From Apostichopus japonicus (lineage: Eukaryota; Echinodermata; Holothuroidea; Aspidochirotida; Stichopodidae), in NCBI RefSeq assembly GCF_037975245.1, contig NC_092575.1, forward strand, positions 26,500,841-26,564,840: DNA of 64,000 nucleotides, given 5' to 3'. Each line of letters starts with the position of its first letter. Positions within the stretch are counted from its first letter, which is position 1. Below the pieces are notes generated by a model. The model did no database searches. It saw only the letters and a list, made by a program, of their open reading frames with translations, and was not told the origin of the DNA. This document shows, piece after piece, positions 12,801 through 22,150 of the stretch. A program made the position numbers and the translations under genes.

Positions 12801-15800
12801 TTAGCATGTAGACATAGATCACCTCTGTGCTGCCAGTAGAGTCTCTCATCAGTTCAGACTTAACAGAAACAATGATGGAGACACTGACATGGTTGATGTG
12901 AAGTTAAAAGTATCACAACATGAAAAGAACCAGACAGCCCTTATCCTCCAATCAAAGGTGAGTTATGTCTGCTGATTGTCTTCCAGTTGTTTGTGTTCTC
13001 ATAAGTCTCTTCAATACTTGACATTAAGCGGCATCTTCTCTCTTCTGATCATATCTTTGTTTATTCCTGTCCTGTCTGTTGAAAGTCTTGCAGCTGTTAA
13101 CAGGCTGATTGAATAATGTCAACGCTGTGACTGAATTATAGTTATTTGTTGGCATGTTTTCGCATGGATCCTTTTCTTTGTAATATTTATGGTGGATGAC
13201 AATTGCATACAAATGAATTATAGTAGCCTGTTATTCTAGTATTATCGTTTGTGCAGTCACTCCAGCGATCCTGGTGTACCTAAGTTTCTTAATTTGATCC
13301 AGTTTTCCAACTTTTGCTGACTCTTTGGTGTTGCGTGAATGAGAAACTCACAATACAGTGAAATGCTGAAAAAGTATCTATTATTCTATTAACAGGTCAA
13401 CAGTTATTGGAAACTTTGTTTATGGGTATCTTATGTATCAATTAATTACTCCGTAAATGAAAGGTATGTTGTCACCAACATTCCTTTTCTTTTGGATTTC
13501 ACACATTTTTGAAAAGTTGTCCCGTGTCTGTTTCAGCTCTATTTTTCTACATTACGTTCCTACTTTAAATCTAAACATTCACAGGGGTGTGATAGATAGG
13601 CTGCTCTATTGTATGTTAAACATTTTGTACATGTGAAATTTGCAATATTTATATAATATTATGTTTTTTCCTTCAGGTGAAAAACATTCTCTTATCTCCA
13701 GAAAGCCAGGAAATTCTTTGTAGAGAACTGCACCCAGGTGAGTTTTTAAGTGGTAGTGGAACAGATGAGTGAACTTAGCTAGTTTTGAAAGTCCACCCTG
13801 GCCTGCATCGAAATTAAATAAAGTTAAGAAAATGAATGCTGTTTATTTTATCTTAGACATACACCAGGTAAGTGTGTATAAGTGGAGATGAAAAAGTAAG
13901 CACACATAGAGAACATGGACCCAGGTGAGAGTCTGAGTAGAGGTGAAAAAAAAATAACATCAAGTTTACCGCCGTTAAACTCTGTTTTCGATCGAGAAAC
14001 TGAGTTTATCGACTGGATAACAGTGTTTTTTTAGTGAAAAGCAGAGTTAAAGTCGATAAACTCAGTTGATCAAATTATTGCACATGTGGCATGCCATATC
14101 CAGTTTGATAAACTTGGTTTTTCGATCGATAAACTGAGTTTATCGATAAACTCAGTTGATCGAGCGATAAACTGAGTTTATTGATCGAAAACAGAGTTGT
14201 AACTGTGATTAACTTGGTTTATCGAATTATTGCACATATGGCTTGCCATTCATACCTGATTGTTACTTATATAACCTTAGTTTATTGGGTAATACTTGAT
14301 CAACATAAACACTTATGATGGAGAGAAAGTCAATCTTCCTTCCTAACCCAATAATATCTAAATTCTATTTGCACACTTTTATTTTCAGTTAGTGTGCTCA
14401 CTTCCTATTTTTGTAGCTCAAAGCAACTTTGAAAGTGAAGCTGTATACAAGACTAGAATTATACACTAGGCAAGAGCTTAAAGTTGAAAAGTTGCACGCA
14501 AGTTGTTGGCAGTATACTTTACCCAATTTATTGTGTGCACCACGGTTGACTTGATGCGAACCAACATTTTCCATGCAGGTTGCATGCTTGTGGGCCAGAT
14601 GTGTACTTCTGCATGTTTGTTGTGAATGTTGCTCATTGTTCCAAACTGGCAAACAACTAGCATCTGTTTCTCTAATCTGTACATGTGCTATTCTTTTTCG
14701 AATGTAAAGAATATGTTGTTGTCTTCACTTTCAGACTTACACAAATATGAACAATTGAGAGGAGACATTGCAAAGCTATTAGATAAACAACATTGTATAA
14801 GGCTAGGCGTGTATTTTGAGCTCACGCCAGTAGAAAATGAAACAATTCAGACAGCAGCAGAATCTGGAAAGATGCTGATGAAAATATTGGATGAAAGAGA
14901 GCTCATTATGCCAGACAGAATGATCGGAATGTATGAAGGATTGAAAGCTATTCACTTTAATAAGGTGGCAAGACTGGTGCTGGAGTACATTGGTACATCA
15001 CAGGAGAAGAATGGAAAGGAAAATGAAGGAGAGAAAGATGATAAGAAAATGGTTTGTGCTTTTCAAAAACTTGTTAAAACTTTGAAACTTTATCTTGAAG
15101 AAACACAAGGATCATTTTGCATAGAATCAAGATCTTAGAATGGATTAGTACTGTACTTTCTAACATGAAAAGCAGCTTTTTTGCTGTCATGCAAGTCACA
15201 TAACAGAAAAAGAAATTACTCTTCAATTACTAATAAGTCCTCCTTTTACTCATTGTAACAAAATACCGAGCATTTAACTGTGATTTTATGCTTTAGTACT
15301 CACAAGCTGGGTTTGAAGATATCATCTGTACAGGGAGATTGTGTAGAATATTCACTGAAGCCAAATCAAATGCAGTAGAGAGTTGTCTATCTTCATGCAA
15401 GTATAATGAAAAATATGAATTTTATGAACAATTCGTAATATTTCAACATTATTTCAGGTAAAAAATCTAGAGAAACAGAAGGTCATTTCAAAAGTAGAAC
15501 CAAAGTTGTCAGTAACTTTCAAAAGTTTGATAGAGGAGGGATACAAGAGACTGGATGTCCAAAGAGCCTTGAAATTGTCTCATGGAAAACTGGACTTGGG
15601 AAGACGGCTGTTACTACTTGCTAAGGAAGAGCATGGTAAAGTACACTATAGTTTTAGCAACATGTGTATTCCTTCTCTATTTGTTACTTATATAGTTATT
15701 CTCAATCTTATGTGACATTCTAGGATCATTACAGTTATTTCATGCGACCCTTATGTTTCAGTATTTACAAAAGATGAATGATTTTCCTTTCTTTATTTCG

Positions 15801-18800
15801 GTATGAATATATCATTTCCCTCGAAAATAGCTTCAGGCATGTCAATGCTAGAGGAATGTGATATATACCCTTCATACTTATTTTTGTTTCTGTTCATTAA
15901 AAATGTCATTAATTGTTTCATATTTATTAATTCAATGTTGCTAATATTTCTTGCAGATATAATGTACTACAGGTCTTGCTCTCTTTCTCATATCAAAAAT
16001 GTATTTGATTCTTCTTTTTTTTCTTGAATTATCTACAAATTGTAATATGAAAACATCAGTTTTGTGTTACAGAGGTTATTTTCATATTGTGGATTGAAGC
16101 AGTTTATAGTAATACATGTTTCATGATAGTGGCAAAATACTTTGCTTTCATATGAAATATATTACTTTTCTCCATCAGAGAGACTTCCTTTGTTCCCAGG
16201 GTCCAATTTTTACAAAGAACAATACTTTGATCAGCGTGGAGGAGAGATGGTTATCGCAGGTGTCATTCTGCGTGTACCAGCTGGTGCACTACACACTGGA
16301 AGGATTGTTAGTCTGTGGGTTTCTACTGAACCTGCCATTAAAGGACCTATCTCAAACAAGAGTCTAAGGTTGACCCTCTTTGTGAAATTTGGTCCAGAAA
16401 GCCTTACCTTACACAAGCCTGTCACCTTGATGATTCCACACTGTGCTATTACTACAACTAACCAGATGGGTATTGATGTGTACTCTGGTGTATTACAAAC
16501 AGGTACGTTTCTTTATTTTGTCTTGTGTTGTGTTTTTCTACTCCAGTGATATTATATATAAAGTCACTAACATTTGTATTGTCGACAGAAGTACGTTTAT
16601 GAGCTTGTGTGTACCACCTCTTGAGTTTTATCCACGATAGGCCAAAAACAAAAAGTGTACAATGTTGTGTATTGTCACTAGATGTGGTTCCATATTAAAT
16701 AAATACAGAAACCCTGCTTTTCTTTAGAGGTAAAAGTCTGAAACATTTGTAAGCACAATAATTCAAGAAAGATTGTGTAAACTTCACATGTACTATCTAG
16801 ATCCACTTGGGCATGTCAAACAAATGTAAAGTGTTTTGTGCTTATAGCAATAGGTCATTTGAGGTCAATATGTGTCAAAGCCTGAAAAGCTCCCAAACCT
16901 TTGTAACTGCTGAAGTAAATCTGGAATGAAAGTCACAGTTGATATGTGAAACCACCTGGGTACACAAACATGATATTGACAAGAAAGTCACTAAGCCTTC
17001 TGGTTCTGTGTAATGTAGAAATCAACATCTCAAGAAGGAAGTAATGTCTAGACATTTAACCTCCACTAAAGTAACCTTTCTCTTATAGTTGTACATTGAG
17101 AATAAACATTTATAATGTTGCGCATTTTAGAGAGAAACAAACAACATTTCCAAAGAAAATAATACCCTTCAAGCTGTGTTATACTTCAGGGGTTTATCTA
17201 GTGACCTTGCATCCATACATAGAGTTAGTAACATAATATGCACTATTTTGATGTTCTATGTGTTGCTTTTTCTACCACCAGACTGTTCCTTTAAGATCAT
17301 CTATGAATGGTATAGTATAGGATTGGTGTTGTACTTTTCACCACATTATAAAACTTCTTAGCAAAATGTTTTTAAAATTTTCTTCAGATAAATCTGTCAA
17401 ATGGAGCTTAGATAGGGAACACATCAGCTGCTATATGACTAGTCAGCACCTTGCAGTTGAAGCTGAGAAACCCTGTCTCATTGGTCTTCATGTCCCTTAC
17501 TACCTAAGATGAGGAAACGTGTTTGTCTTTTTCCGATTGTAAACAGAGTTTCTGAATCGGGGGATCAATTGACAATCCATCTTTGGTTTCATTATGATGA
17601 CACTGTGGAACATAAAGTAAGTAGCTGATTTCATCAGCTCAAGTGGTATTACTAATTATCTCATAGATTCCAGTTGTCTGCCTTTCTGAATGACACATGG
17701 TTCATACACATAATTGTACAGGGTTGATACCGTGTTAACCATAGATATTTAAATTTTCAATAATGTATTGCTGGTGATCATTGCAAACTTAAAACAAGTA
17801 TGTAAGTACAGAAACATTTGTAAACACAACTTTGACCAGGTGACCAAGATTAGACAGCAAAGATTTATATTTCAGAACATAGGCTGTCAGACTATTAATG
17901 GTCTATGATAATGCATCATATCAGACACTATATGTATTAGATATTTATAACAGCTCCCTGATTTATCAAACAATGGCCACCCCAGAGAGGGCCATACCGG
18001 GGAGATGTTATTGCTTCCTGGGTAATACATAGGGCAAGTAAGCAGTGTGTGCACTGATGTCAATATTAAAATTTCCATAAATAATAACAATATTATGTTC
18101 AATTGTTTAATGTTCTTACATTAATAGAGTCTAATCAATGGATAAACCTACCAGCAAAAGATAACCATAATTCATGATCCAGTGTATGTTCGAATCAAAT
18201 CTATGACTTCAATTTTACATGTTAGTGCTAACTCCAGTACATCACAGTGTAACACACATCCTAGAAAAGTGGTTAGTAATGTTTGTCAACTATTATAATT
18301 TACATATAATATAATATGTATAATGTATTATTATTTATTCTTGGTAACACGTACTGTAAAGAAAGCAGTTAATTACTGTTCCATAGGTAAATTGCATTTG
18401 TTGAAAGAATGGTTATTTGCATATGTGTTAGCATATTTTGTTATACAAATAAACATGATATTTTGACATTGTTTCCTTCTGTCATTCCTATGATTTTCAA
18501 TTAATGAAAGGTGGTCAGATGGTTCCATCTACAGTTGTCTTTACAGTTGATTTAATTCTGGACTAGTCCTTCATTCCATCCTCATTGACTGTCCATGTAT
18601 TGATTATATAAGTACTTTGTAATGTGTGTAATTGTTATTGTCCCTTTTTTTTTGCTACTACAAATAATCATTCTTTTCAAAGCTTATAAGAGCTAAATAT
18701 AATATGAAGTTGACAGTTTTTAAAGCCTTGCATGTAGGCTAAAGCCTTGTCAGATGACTTTACAACACCCATAAATCTCAATATTCATAAATTAGATTAG

Positions 18801-20366
18801 TTGGTGTCCACAGTGGGAAATGGGTGCTGTCAAAGTAAAGCACGCAGCTATATTTTAAAAATTACTTTTGTATACACCTGGATGAAGATGGCAATTGATG
18901 TTAATTCCTTTGCCTAAATCCAGATTGTAATGATGCAGTCGAACAATACTGGGACCTGAATTCTTTACATTACAAGCTCATTGCCCTAACAACTTGATCC
19001 CTTATGTTCAAGGCTATCAAAAATTTTATAAATTAGTAATTAAAAATCACTTGAATTTTCTCGCTTCAATGATGTTGCTATGGAAACCCTATGGTTTGAG
19101 AACAGGCACCAGGTAGAATTCCATCTTCAGAATAAAGGGATCAAAGATACTGTCAATCTGGAAATAGAAGCAAGATATGGGATGTCTGTGAAGAATCTTT
19201 TCCAGTTAAGCATTCAGTTGCAGGAAACAAGAGTTGGTTTAATTTAACACAAAGAAAAATGTGAATATAAGGAGTTATAACTTGGATTTGTCTTAGCAAC
19301 TGGGACTCCTTTTATATTAACCTTGTATTATGTCTTTTTGATCAGTTTGACATTCTCTAAATTAATTCATTTTCATTTTTCTATTGAAATCACTACTTTA
19401 TTTGCCTTAATTGATGAACTGATTTCCATTACACAGGTTTGAAATATCATTTTACATGTTTCAAATTTTACAAAGAAAAAAAGCCTTATGGCAAGCTGTC
19501 TTCCTATCACAGATGTACTATATACATAATTTCCTAAGCAATAAGTACTACTTAGCATATCTAAACATGATCACTTAAACCACGTTTAAACGTTTAAACC
19601 ACGTTATTAATTTAAAGCTGTATCTAAAGTGTTGATGTTTTCTTTACAATCCTTTCATATGAGATGTGTATATGTAATGTTACTTTTCATATGAGATGTG
19701 TACACCAAATCCTACTTTGCAAAGAGGAGTCCAGGCTGCAGTTGTCATGTCACAGGGAGATTATAACTATCAGCTTTTTGCAATATTTGATATTAAGGAA
19801 ACATCATTTTTGTCTCACTGCAGTGAAAAATCAAACTTAATGTAATTTAACCACCTGTTTTGAAATATACTTTCTTAATCTATATCAGATTTTATGTTTA
19901 GTTTCATTGAAATCTCTGAGTTTTTAAGTTTTAGTTTACCCTTGTGTGTAAGAAACACATAACTGTTGTCTCACATTTCTGGATATTGTTTTCATGAAAC
20001 AGGCTCGGTTTAATTCACTTTATGTAGAGTAATGTATTAAACATATTTAAAATGTCCTTTCTATCAACCTCACAGACATCATCAAATCTTTTGATCAACT
20101 AGATCAGAACTTATCAGCATATCTTGTTGTAGACCAGTGTAGTCTGCTTGCAAATATTTTCCAAATTCCTGAAGGAATTACTGAAATTAAGAAGTACAAA
20201 ACTCTTTTGTTACAGAAACTGACCAAACATTCACTGATATCTCCCACCCAACATCACGAAATTGGAAAATGCCTTAACAGAACAAGGAAATGAAGAATGT
20301 GCGAAACTTGTCAGAGAATTCAGAAGTAAAAATCCTGTAGTTCAAGCAACAATGTGCCCAGAATAA
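3154..20366 (+). CDS. Coiled-coil / DED-like / ZU5-UPA (x2) / UBA-like death-fold protein gene (5' partial, 3' part disrupted)
   Basis: Exons: 3154-3827, 5207-5344, 5721-5805, 8823-9146, 9687-10145, 11196-11422, 11854-12015, 12805-12957, 13677-13737, 14735-15051, 15458-15635, 16179-16502, then damaged exons 17388-17616, 19071-19236 and 20076-20366. The first twelve join with continuous phase into at least 1,034 codons. Counting from the first codon seen: coiled coil about 1-271, DED-like 301-390, ZU5 462-556, UPA 562-741, DED-like 763-850, UBA-like 888-921, second ZU5 945-1030. ZU5-UPA followed by a death-fold domain is the layout of PIDD, UNC5 and ankyrins, so a signalling adaptor in apoptosis or innate immunity is inferred. 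The HFS autoproteolysis motif known from PIDD was not seen. Two exons need a frame change; pseudogenisation of the 3' half and assembly indels are both possible. The 5' end is not identified. Confidence 0.75.
3828..5206. repeat. Intron with GGTCA direct-repeat array
   Basis: From about 4440 to 4900 a degenerate unit recurs, with AACTTGGTATGTA followed by CATGGAGGTCAAAGGTCA; at 4494-4540 the word AGGTCAAAGGTCA repeats back to back. The rest is AT-rich intron. Confidence 0.65.
5207..5344 (+). CDS. Coiled-coil continuation exon
   Basis: The acceptor is ACATGACAG and the donor is CAATTG|GTAAGT. It has 46 codons, phase 0 at both ends, beginning ELEDAKSSLRATKDEL and ending REALNQQQL. The helical, charged composition continues the coiled coil of the preceding exon. 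Confidence 0.8.
5721..5805 (+). CDS. Acidic linker exon
   Basis: The acceptor is TTTATTTTCAG and the donor is GGCAG|GTAGGA. It encodes a Ser/Glu-rich linker (SSASVTEEETLLEERETL) between the coiled coil and the first death-fold domain. It ends in phase 1, matching the next exon. Confidence 0.7.
5806..8822. repeat. Intron with G-rich tract and further GGTCA-type repeats
   Basis: A G-rich tract lies at 5941-5991. Between about 6200 and 6990 several degenerate units with AGGTCA, AAGGTCATTT and related words appear, the same family as at 4440-4900 and 16740-17040. No exon was recognised over these 3 kb. Confidence 0.55.
8383..8415 (-). ncRNA. Possible hammerhead-like remnant
   Basis: On the minus strand, CTTGATGACCGAAAAG is followed by TTGAAACATC and TCATCAAG. 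The outer 8-mers CTTGATGA and TCATCAAG are exact inverted repeats. The order UUGAUGA, small stem, GAAAC, AUC resembles a decayed Penelope-type hammerhead. The core C of CUGAUGA is replaced. Confidence 0.3.
8823..9146 (+). CDS. First DED-like death-fold exon (DED-A)
   Basis: The acceptor is TTTTCGTTTCAG and the donor is GCCTG|GTAAGA; phase 1 in and out. The roughly 90-residue domain has six-helix death-fold spacing: LMVNVADDLTLD, then LATLFRLPPAE, then LINFMKTRNIINMYDVTNL. The pattern 'Leu-x(2-3)-Leu, two basic residues, short loop, Leu' near helix 5 resembles death effector domains. Classification as DED rather than Death is by eye and is shared with two later exons of this gene that have the same entry phase. 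Confidence 0.7.
9687..10145 (+). CDS. First ZU5 domain exon (ZU5-A)
   Basis: The acceptor is TTCTATTTTTAG and the donor is GAAG|GTAATG; phase 1 in and out. After about 53 charged linker residues comes a classic ZU5: GGTISIMGVHLTIPEDAV, then KVIYDPD, then IKLEPEGLALNKPAVLTIPH. ZU5 domains are beta-rich modules of ankyrins, UNC5 and PIDD, normally followed by UPA. No HFS self-cleavage tripeptide is visible. Confidence 0.88.
10373..10411 (-). ncRNA. Hammerhead-like ribozyme motif (degenerate)
   Basis: On the minus strand: GCCT, CTGAAGA, a GATCC/GGATC stem, then GAAATGTC, then AGGC. The usual GAAACGTC has changed, so the short stem III palindrome is lost and activity is unlikely. Confidence 0.5.
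10426..10464 (+). ncRNA. Hammerhead-like ribozyme motif of a Penelope-like element
   Basis: The order is GCCT (stem I), CTGAAGA (fits the conserved CUGANGA), one extra A, stem II GATCC-TGCTA-GGATC, GAAA, then CGTC with predicted cleavage after C10460, then AGGC closing stem I. Stem III would be only the self-complementary ACGU, implying activity as a dimer. Minimal hammerheads are known from Penelope-like elements. The extra A after CUGANGA departs from the textbook core. Confidence 0.6.
10524..10562 (-). ncRNA. Hammerhead-like ribozyme motif (degenerate)
   Basis: Same 39-nt layout on the minus strand, but GAAACATC replaces GAAACGTC, which breaks the ACGU palindrome expected for the dimeric stem III. 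Confidence 0.5.
11196..11422 (+). CDS. UPA domain exon 1 of module A
   Basis: The acceptor is CATTTATTATAG and the donor is TACAAG|GTGAGG. It starts in phase 1 and ends in phase 0. It encodes ITWTEEKSFDWKLDPEKISL and later RIVPFIGGILDAKDD and FCKDSDEEYK. It directly follows ZU5-A, as UPA does in known proteins, and matches the exon at 17388-17616. The Penelope insertion ends only about 20 bases before its acceptor. Confidence 0.8.
11854..12015 (+). CDS. UPA domain exon 2 of module A
   Basis: The acceptor is TCTTATGTTGTAG and the donor is ACAAAG|GTTTGT; 54 codons, phase 0 at both ends, beginning LLLEDHQSKLSLGNYTTFQV. No counterpart was found in the second module. Confidence 0.7.
12105..12290. 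repeat. Dispersed repeat, copy 1
   Basis: About 165 bp around CAAAACTTCTGGTTGGCAGT is repeated with divergence at 23905-24065, including the shared stretches TACTTTCTGGTTAA and AATCTTGTG. No coding content or terminal repeat was recognised. Confidence 0.6.
12805..12957 (+). CDS. UPA domain exon 3 of module A
   Basis: The acceptor is TATCCATTAG and the donor is TCAAAG|GTGAGT; 51 codons in phase 0. It begins HVDIDHLCAASRVSHQFRL and is related to the sequence at 19071-19236, which supports the duplicated-module view. Confidence 0.7.
13677..13737 (+). CDS. Short linker exon between UPA-A and DED-B
   Basis: The acceptor is TTTTTCCTTCAG and the donor is CACCCAG|GTGAGT. It has 61 bases, ending in phase 1, and encodes VKNILLSPESQEILCRELHP. 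It joins the UPA domain to the second DED-like exon without changing frame. Confidence 0.7.
13965..14260. repeat. Palindromic cluster of AAACTCAGTTTATCGAT-type units
   Basis: Many direct and inverted copies of GATAAACTGAGTTTATCGAT and related words occur here. Outer arms (around AACTCTGTTTTCGATCGA near 13977 and GATCGAAAACAGAGTT near 14183) are inverted relative to each other. A second element, AATTATTGCACATNTGGC, occurs twice as a direct repeat (about 14075 and 14226). It looks like a foldback element or a composite palindrome inside the intron before DED-B. Confidence 0.7.
14735..15051 (+). CDS. Second DED-like death-fold exon (DED-B)
   Basis: The acceptor is CTTCACTTTCAG; the donor is AAAATG|GTTTGT, a weaker match. 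It starts in phase 1 and ends in phase 0. The domain begins DLHKYEQLRGDIAKLLDKQH and contains LMKILDERELIMPDRMIGMY and VARLVLEYIG, close to the DED pattern of a hydrophobic helix, a basic/acidic turn and a final Leu-rich helix. It follows ZU5-UPA, where a death-fold domain is expected. A Lys/Glu-rich tail closes the exon. Confidence 0.75.
15458..15635 (+). CDS. UBA-like three-helix exon
   Basis: The acceptor is CAACATTATTTCAG and the donor is GCATG|GTAAAG; phase 0 in, phase 1 out. The segment FKSLIEEGYKRLDVQRALKL, then SHGKLDLGRRLLLL, follows the UBA pattern (Leu, x-x-Gly-Tyr/Phe, Ala-Leu, a short turn, then a hydrophobic helix 3). Ubiquitin binding is inferred from this pattern only. Confidence 0.6.
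16179..16502 (+). CDS. Second ZU5 domain exon (ZU5-B)
   Basis: The acceptor is TTTCTCCATCAG and the donor is AACAG|GTACGT; phase 1 in and out. It contains GGEMVIAGVILRVPAGALHT, FVKFGPESLTLHKPVTLMIP and IDVYSGVLQT, aligning with ZU5-A (GGTISIMGVHLTIPEDAV; LNKPAVLTIPH). This is the start of the duplicated ZU5-UPA module and is still open. Confidence 0.85.
16740..17040. repeat. Degenerate GGTCA-family repeat
   Basis: A further diverged copy of the intronic family seen at 4440-4900 and 6200-6990, in the intron between ZU5-B and UPA-B. Recognisable words include AGGTCAATATGTGTCAAAG and CATTTGTAAGCACAATA. Confidence 0.4.
17388..17616 (+). pseudogene. UPA-B exon with a frameshift
   Basis: The acceptor is TTTTCTTCAG and the donor is CATAAA|GTAAGT, at the same place as in UPA-A (EEYK versus VEHK). 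The entry frame (KSVKWSLDREHISCYM) runs into a TGA just after HVPYYLR, while homology resumes in another frame with RVCLFPIVNRVSESGDQL. A single-base indel in the middle of the exon explains this. Either the second module is decaying or the assembly has an indel. Confidence 0.7.
17617..19070. other. Intron sequence of the decaying module
   Basis: No counterpart of the UPA exon at 11854-12015 is recognisable here. The sequence is AT-rich without a clear transposon. Confidence 0.4.
19071..19236 (+). pseudogene. UPA-B C-terminal exon remnant without an AG acceptor
   Basis: An open stretch beginning DVAMETLWFENRHQVEFHLQ resembles HVDIDHLCAASRVSHQFRL of the exon at 12805. It continues directly into VKNLFQLSIQLQETR, which resembles the separate 61-bp exon at 13677 (VKNILLSPESQE). 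The base pair before 19071 is AT, not AG, after a good pyrimidine tract, so the acceptor may be lost. A weak donor (GTTTAA) after 19236 would give the phase 1 needed by the last exon. Confidence 0.5.
20076..20366 (+). pseudogene. Third DED-like exon (DED-C), frameshifted terminal exon
   Basis: The acceptor is TCAACCTCACAG. The entry frame gives FDQLDQNLSAYLVVDQCSLL and LLLQKLTKHSLISP, then runs into TGA at 20291-20293. One base away the match continues as KLENALTEQGNEECAKLVRE and ends at TAA 20364-20366. The whole aligns with DED-B. One extra base near 20258 would explain the break. Confidence 0.65.
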
Positions 20367-20668
20367 TGACTGAAATCATATTGTGGGTTATTGTAAGCAA
20401 AGAATGATGAATACAATAATCCAGTGGTGCTGTATGTAGGAATTTGTTCCCTTGGGTAAGGAAGTCCGTGAGACATTTTGTACAAACCATTATTTATTAC
20501 CAGAGCTTATAAAAACAGGATCATAAGTTTAATTACACCTGTAGGAGTTACTTTCTTGAAATATCCTACTCTGTCTAACATGGTTATGTATGAATATCCT
20601 CTATGTGACTTTATCCATAGTAGTATACTTGCCTTTAATAGGCAAACAATTACAAGTAACATTTGAAG
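20367..20668. other. 3' flank of the death-fold gene, nothing recognised
   Basis: AT-rich sequence between the last exon and the LINE tail. No clear polyadenylation signal could be assigned. Confidence 0.4.
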
Positions 20669-20764
20669 TCATTGAATTGAAATTGAATTTATTGCCCACA
20701 ATCGGAAATTCGACTTACACAGGTCGTAAACGAAAAAATAGAAAAGAATAAAGAAAAGCAATAG

Positions 20765-21124
20765 CAGTGGCGTAGGAAGGTACTTTTGAGTGGGGGGGGG
20801 GGCTGAAGAATGGTGGCCGGCCTGGGGAGGGGTCTAAGGGGAAGGGCCGGGTGTCCCCCTTCCCTATGGGAATTTTTGCATTTCCAGGTGGCCTCAGATG
20901 CAATTTGGTGCAATATAGCACACTTCAATCCACCCACTCCTTTTTGTTTATAATTTTGCATTTTCACCTGTCCTTAGGTGCAATTTGATGCTCCAAAAAT
21001 TTGGAAATAAAAAAGGGGTTTTCTGACTTGCGAAGCAGGGGGGGGGCGGAATGATACTTCCGCCCCTCCATATTTTTTACGGGGGGGGGGCTGGCGCCCC
21101 CAGCCCCCGGTTCCTACGCCCTTG
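20765..21124. mobile_element. hAT-type MITE with 8-bp target duplication
   Basis: Ends CAGTGGCGTAGGAA and TTCCTACGCCCTTG are imperfect inverted repeats. They are flanked on both sides by AGCAATAG (20757-20764 and 21125-21132). The 8-bp duplication and CA-G-G ends are hAT hallmarks. The inside is G-rich and noncoding. It is inserted in the LINE 3' tail. A relative lies at 48225-48600. Confidence 0.85.
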
Positions 21125-21764
21125 AGCAATAGTATAAGTATCAATAGACTGCGATACACATACAGTAATACAACAAATATACAGCAAGTCCTACAAATAA
21201 GAAACTTCTCACTTGTGAATTAAATATATGGATAGAGTTAAGCACAAATGAGTATCTGTAGCGGACCTAAGTGAACGGTGGTGGGCATAAACACAGTCCA
21301 GAGCGGTTGTAATTATAGTGCTGAAACAAAGGGTGTGTTGGGTCTTGCATGATATGTTTCAATTTATTGCAGACCCACTCATGGTACGAGTACTCTAACA
21401 ATGATAATTGAGCACCGATTACACGCCGAGCAACTTTCCTAGGTTGCTGAAGCATCTTCACATCAATTTGTGTACCATTGGCAAAGTAACAAATTATGTT
21501 GTACATCAAAACACTTTGAATGTGGGATTTATAGAACAAGGTCATGATTGTTTTATCCACTCTGAGGTTCTTCAGTTCTCGAGAAATACAGCCTTTGAAT
21601 TGCTTCCTTATGGACACTTGTGGTATTACTAGACCAGTCAGTTTTATTACTCAGCATGGTTCCTAAGTACTTATATTTATCTACTTGTGTTACTTGTTCC
21701 CCCATGAACAAAGATGGGGGCGTGAGTTACTGGCTTGCGACGGAAATGTATAATCGGTTACATC

Positions 21765-22150
21765 TCTATGTTCCGATGTATTTATGTTCCGACAAATTTT
21801 TGGGACTCTAATTTTTTACCCAAACTTTTTCGGACTCAATTTTTTTTGGACCAAAACTTTTGACCAACATGTTTTCGGACCATCTTTTTCGGACCAAAAT
21901 TATTTTAGACCAATATATTGTTATGATCAATTTTTTTTGGGACCCAAATTTGTGACACCAACATTTTTTCGGACCCCAAACTTTTTTTACCAAACTGATT
22001 TTGGTCCCAAAAAAATTTGAGTACAAACAATTAAATTTCGGGTCACAAGCAATTTTCGGTCACAAGCACTATTTGGGTCATAACAAACTTTGGGCCCTTG
22101 TTTTTCCTGAAAAAAAATTTGATGCGTCCAAAAAATTGTGTTCCCCCAAA
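21765..22150. repeat. Degenerate TTTTTCGGACCAAA tandem array inside the LINE
   Basis: About 18 diverged units of roughly 20-25 bp alternate poly-T runs with CGGACC or GGGACC, changing to poly-A/GGTC words on the right-hand side. The array occupies the interval where the catalytic middle of the reverse transcriptase should be. Confidence 0.7.
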
